This document shows, one piece after another, positions 61,086 through 64,000 of a stretch of 64,000 nt of DNA. Below the pieces are notes generated by a model. That model was not told the origin of the DNA. It worked only from the letters and a program-made list of their open reading frames with translations, and did not search any database. How positions within the stretch are numbered: position 1 is the first letter of the stretch; the number at the start of each line of letters is the position of its first letter. The stretch lies in NCBI RefSeq assembly GCF_000330885.1, contig NC_020062.1, positions 1,744,374-1,808,373 of the forward strand, in the 5' to 3' direction. Origin of the DNA: Rhizobium tropici CIAT 899 (lineage in GTDB: Bacteria; Pseudomonadota; Alphaproteobacteria; Rhizobiales; Rhizobiaceae). A program made the position numbers and the translations under genes.

Positions 61086-63167
61086 CTACTCCGAAAATGT
61101 GAGATGAAGGTTCAGGTGGCGATCGATCGTTACCTGCGTGCCAGCCGGAATGGCGAAGGTCGTATCGTCCTGGGCTACGACGGCGGGCCCGCTGAAGTGT
61201 CCGCCCGGATGCAACTGGTCTCGCCGGTATAGTCCGATCCATTCGAACGCCTTGCCGGTATAGACCGGTATTTCGCGTTCGGGTTCGGCCATGCCGACAA
61301 TCTCGCCGAGGCCGACGGTCGTTTGCGGCGCCGGTCCGGCGCCGATGGCGGACAGACGGAGATTGACGATCTCGATCCTGCCGTCCGGATCGGCAAAATC
61401 ATAGAGGCGGGCGTGCATGGCATGGAACGCCTCTTCCATTGCGGCGAGATCGCCTTCCGCTACCCAGGCCGCCCGCAGCGGCACTTCGATTTCAAAGCTT
61501 TGGCCGACATAGCGCATGTCGGCGGAAATCCGCAGTTCGGCAGGTCCTTCATAGCCTTGCTTGATAAGCCAGCTTCGTCCTTCGGCCGACAGCGCTTCCG
61601 AAGAGCCGCGCAGCAACGGCACGGCCTCCGGCGACAGATGCGTGAAGATCGTTTTGATGAAGTCGCCGCGCAGATCCGCGACCAGACCGCCGAGAGCCGA
61701 TACAACGCCCGGGCGCGGCGGCCCGATGACCTTCGCCATGCGAAATTCGCGAGCGAGGAACGCGCCCAACATGGGGCCGCCGCCGCCGAACGGCATGAGG
61801 GTAAACTCCCGCAAGTCGACGCCGGCCCGCGATGCGAGCTTTTCCACCTCGACGAACATCTCCGAGATCGCAATGTCGAGAATGGCCTGGGACACCTCTT
61901 CAACCGAACGCCCGATACGCTCGGCAAGCGTTGCGACGGCTGTGCGTGCCAGCCCGACATCGACCTGCAACTGACCGTAGGCCATCTCGCTATGCCCGAG
62001 CCAGCCGCAGACGGCCATGGCATCGGTCACGGTCGCTTGCGTGCCACCGCGGCCATAACAGGCGGGACCGGGTGTGGAGCCGGCCGATTCCGGCCCCACC
62101 CGCAAGACGCCATGGGCATCGATGCTGGCAATGGAGCCTCCGCCGATGCCGATGGAGCTGACGGAGACCGAGGGAATGTGAAGCGGAAACTCGCCGATCA
62201 ATTCGCCTGTCCCGAATTGCGGCTCGCCGTTGATGATCAACGCGAAGTCTGCCGAGGTGCCGCCGATATCGAGGGTGAGGACATGTTTCTCACCGGCGAG
62301 ACGCGCCAGCCAGGCGGCGCCGATCACGCCAGAGGCCGTGCCGGAAAGCAGCATCTGGACGCAGGAACGCTTTCCTTCCGCCGCGTTCATCACGCCGCCG
62401 TTCGATTTCGTCAGCAGCGCCGGCGCCTTCACCCCTCGCGATGCGAGCTTGTCCTCAAGAGCCGTCAGGTAACCCGAAACCCTCGGATGGACGTAACCGT
62501 TGAGGATCGCGGTCGTCGTGCGCTCATATTCGCGGATGACCGGCCACACTTCCGAGGAGGTGAAGACGAAGAGGTCGGGCGCGAGCTTCTCGATTTCGTT
62601 CTTGACCGCGGTTTCCTGGGCATCGTCGCGCCAGGAGTGCAGGAAGGAGATGATGATGCCCGCCGCGCCCTTGGCCCTTGCGGCTGCTACGGCCGCGGCA
62701 ACCGCCTTCATGTCCGGTGCCTGCGCTTCGCTGCCATCGGCCCGCAACCGCGCGGGGATACCGAAGATCATGTCGCGTGCGATGAGCTGTTCCGGCCGCG
62801 AGCAGAACAGAGAATAGACGTCAGACATTCTCAGCCGGGCCAGTTCGATGACATCCTCGAAACCGGCATTCGTCATGAGCGCGAGCGACACACCGCGCCT
62901 CTGGATAACGGTGTTGATACCGACCGTGGTGCCGTGAACGAAGCGGCTGATGGCCTCCGGCTCCAATCCCTCGCGCTCGGCAAGCAACGAGAGCCCGGTC
63001 ATCAATTCGGCACCCGGATCATCGGGCGTCGTCAGCACCTTGAGCGAAGCGACGCGACCGGAGCGGCTTTCCAGCGCGCAGAAGTCGATGAAGGTGCCGC
63101 CGATGTCGACACCGATCTTCCAATCCTGCTGCGAAGCCCCTCGAGCCTGCCCTGCCGCGTCCGCCAT
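61086..63167 (-). CDS. hyuA: N-methylhydantoinase A-family protein
   Basis: A 693-residue HyuA subunit with the actin-like ATPase fold. Phosphate loops are KIGVDIGGTFIDFCALES near residue 17 and VLTLDIGGTSADFALIING. HGTTVGINTVIQRRG, GSIASIDAHGVLRVGPESAG, GPACYGRGGTQATVTDAMAV and LMPFGGGGPMLGAFLAREF are typical of hydantoinase/oxoprolinase A. It phosphorylates the cyclic amide for hydrolysis with HyuB. ATG 63167 has AAAGGAA upstream; the frame runs open to 63512 but that part crosses the operator region. It is the first gene of a four-gene operon. Confidence 0.85.
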   Translation of the reverse strand: MADAAGQARGASQQDWKIGVDIGGTFIDFCALESRSGRVASLKVLTTPDDPGAELMTGLSLLAEREGLEPEAISRFVHGTTVGINTVIQRRGVSLALMTNAGFEDVIELARLRMSDVYSLFCSRPEQLIARDMIFGIPARLRADGSEAQAPDMKAVAAAVAAARAKGAAGIIISFLHSWRDDAQETAVKNEIEKLAPDLFVFTSSEVWPVIREYERTTTAILNGYVHPRVSGYLTALEDKLASRGVKAPALLTKSNGGVMNAAEGKRSCVQMLLSGTASGVIGAAWLARLAGEKHVLTLDIGGTSADFALIINGEPQFGTGELIGEFPLHIPSVSVSSIGIGGGSIASIDAHGVLRVGPESAGSTPGPACYGRGGTQATVTDAMAVCGWLGHSEMAYGQLQVDVGLARTAVATLAERIGRSVEEVSQAILDIAISEMFVEVEKLASRAGVDLREFTLMPFGGGGPMLGAFLAREFRMAKVIGPPRPGVVSALGGLVADLRGDFIKTIFTHLSPEAVPLLRGSSEALSAEGRSWLIKQGYEGPAELRISADMRYVGQSFEIEVPLRAAWVAEGDLAAMEEAFHAMHARLYDFADPDGRIEIVNLRLSAIGAGPAPQTTVGLGEIVGMAEPEREIPVYTGKAFEWIGLYRRDQLHPGGHFSGPAVVAQDDTTFAIPAGTQVTIDRHLNLHLTFSE

Positions 63168-63244
63168 GTCCGTTCCTTTCCGTTGTCTGTCATGAAACTG
63201 GCACGGACGGATCGGCAAGGTCCAAGAGCGAAAATGCCAAAGGT

Positions 63245-63297
63245 CATAAGCCGGACTTATGCCATGACGATCGGCAAACCCATAGGCTGGACTTATG
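63245..63297. promoter_or_regulatory. Two tandem LysR-type boxes
   Basis: CATAAGCCGGACTTATG (63245-63261) is palindromic with six-base arms. CATAGGCTGGACTTATG (63281-63297) agrees with it at 15 of 17 positions and is 36 bases further on. Each contains T-N11-A inside ATAAG-N5-CTTAT-like arms, the LysR recognition pattern. They lie between hyuA and the divergent DAO-type gene, so one regulator can control both. Confidence 0.7.
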
Positions 63298-63378
63298 GGC
63301 GTTGCGTAATCCCGACTTTGACAGCGGCAAGCCGGCTCGGACAAGCTGGAGGTTGTTTTCAGCCTCTGGAGATCCTCA

Positions 63379-64000
63379 ATGGATGCTATCGTGCTGGGCG
63401 GCGGGCTCATGGGAGCTGCTTCCGCCTTTTTTCTCGCCCGGCGCGGCATTCGCGTGACGCTTATCGAACGCAATCGCGTCGGAAGCGCCGCGACGGTGGC
63501 GTCCTTCGGCAATATCAGGCGAAGCGGCCGATATATACCGCAATTGCCGCTTGCTCACCGCTCGCTTGCCCTGTGGGGACAGGCCGAGGCCATGCTCGGA
63601 CGCGACGTGGAATTCCGCGCAACCGGCCATCTGCGGCTGGTATTCAGCCAGGAAGGACTTGCGGCGATGCGGTCCTTCGTCAAGGAGGCCCGGCCGTGGG
63701 GACTGGAGCTGGAGGAGTTGACCGCGGGGGAGGTGCGATCTCGCTTTTCGGGTCTTGGCCCCGATGCGATCGCGGCATCCTTTTCTCCGAACGATGGAAG
63801 CGGCAATCCGCGTCTTATCGCACCGGCTTTCGCTCATGCCGCTCGAAAATTGGGCGCCGACATCGTCGAAAATGTCGGCATCGGCGCTATCAGAAAAAGT
63901 GCCTATGGATTTCAGGTCGAAACGTCGAAGGGCTCGCATGAAGCCTCAATGTTGCTGAACACCACTGGTGCCTGGGGTACACGCGTCGCGAGCCTGTTCG
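63379..64000 (+). CDS. DAO-family flavoenzyme, N-terminal part (runs off window end)
   Basis: The first 207 codons of a D-amino acid oxidase-type flavoprotein. The FAD site is MDAIVLGGGLMGAASAFFLA at the very N-terminus, followed by VGSAATVASFGNIRRSGRYI and VEFRATGHLRLVFSQEG. GGAG precedes ATG 63379. It is the type of catalytic subunit (OoxB/HcnC-like) that combines with the HcnA-like and HcnB-like subunits encoded divergently, so the three may form one tripartite oxidase split over two transcripts. Confidence 0.8.
   Translation, partial: MDAIVLGGGLMGAASAFFLARRGIRVTLIERNRVGSAATVASFGNIRRSGRYIPQLPLAHRSLALWGQAEAMLGRDVEFRATGHLRLVFSQEGLAAMRSFVKEARPWGLELEELTAGEVRSRFSGLGPDAIAASFSPNDGSGNPRLIAPAFAHAARKLGADIVENVGIGAIRKSAYGFQVETSKGSHEASMLLNTTGAWGTRVASLF

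Noticed and set aside
1..64000. Many long open frames opposite or overlapping the called genes, for example 17708-19651 minus, 58668-61232 plus and 61323-63941 plus
   Set aside because: They are antisense or out-of-frame readings of clear genes in GC-rich DNA, rich in Arg, Pro, Ala and His, without ribosome sites or recognisable domains.

Overview
The window is GC-rich, densely packed DNA with the signature of a Rhizobiaceae-type alphaproteobacterium (Rhizobium, Agrobacterium or Ensifer relative). The indications are an ectoine-degradation operon in the rhizobial eutBCDE order, a mosaic intergenic repeat of the RIME type at 15066-15171, an EcfG-type stress promoter in front of a PRC-barrel gene, a chemoreceptor ending in a CheR/CheB tether, and many ABC-importer catabolic operons. 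This is typical of an accessory replicon or chromid. No rRNA, tRNA, CRISPR array, transposase, integrase or replication gene was seen. The genus is inferred, not shown.

Layout. 1-3339 (minus): end of an ectoine/hydroxyectoine catabolic operon, eutB-eutC-eutD-eutE, with eutE cut by the window edge. 3683-12654 (minus): one operon for a dipeptide/nickel-type ABC importer with two amidohydrolases and a flavin reductase, controlled by the divergent GntR gene at 12897 through two ATTGCATGCAAT palindromes. 13917-15735: a LuxR-type regulator, a repeat and a PRC-barrel protein. 16324-22856 (plus): LacI regulator with twin operators, a sugar ABC importer and a GH63-like glycosidase, probably for glucosylglycerate or mannosylglycerate. 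22947-27617: AraC regulator, a frameshifted aldo/keto reductase, a Bcr/CflA exporter with a divergent TetR, and a dehydrogenase remnant. 27734-30073: a chemoreceptor.

30671-35592 (minus) is the most unusual part: a tightly packed run of XRE regulator, winged-helix/TPR regulator, 72-aa protein, YcaO, TfuA-like protein, 87-aa protein and a possible small membrane protein. YcaO plus TfuA is the enzyme pair of trifolitoxin biosynthesis and of peptide-backbone thioamidation. The 87-aa protein ends in a Gly-Gly motif followed by LVSDTHGHC and is a candidate precursor peptide.

35829-54355: an amine/amino-acid catabolic region. It holds two paralogous GNAT acetyltransferases, an M20 deacylase, a GhrA-type reductase, a cupin, two aldehyde dehydrogenases, an isocitrate/isopropylmalate-type dehydrogenase, a PuuB-like oxidase, two HAD hydrolases, a class III aminotransferase and a peptide-type ABC importer with a fused double ATPase. 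54386-64000: an AsnC/Lrp regulator, two DAO-type flavoenzymes (the second cut by the window end), a LysR regulator, and an operon hyuA-hyuB-hcnA-like-hcnB-like with two tandem LysR-type boxes upstream.

The common theme is scavenging of osmolytes, amines, cyclic amides and small nitrogen compounds, each module carrying its own regulator. The putative RiPP operon sits among them without an obvious metabolic link.
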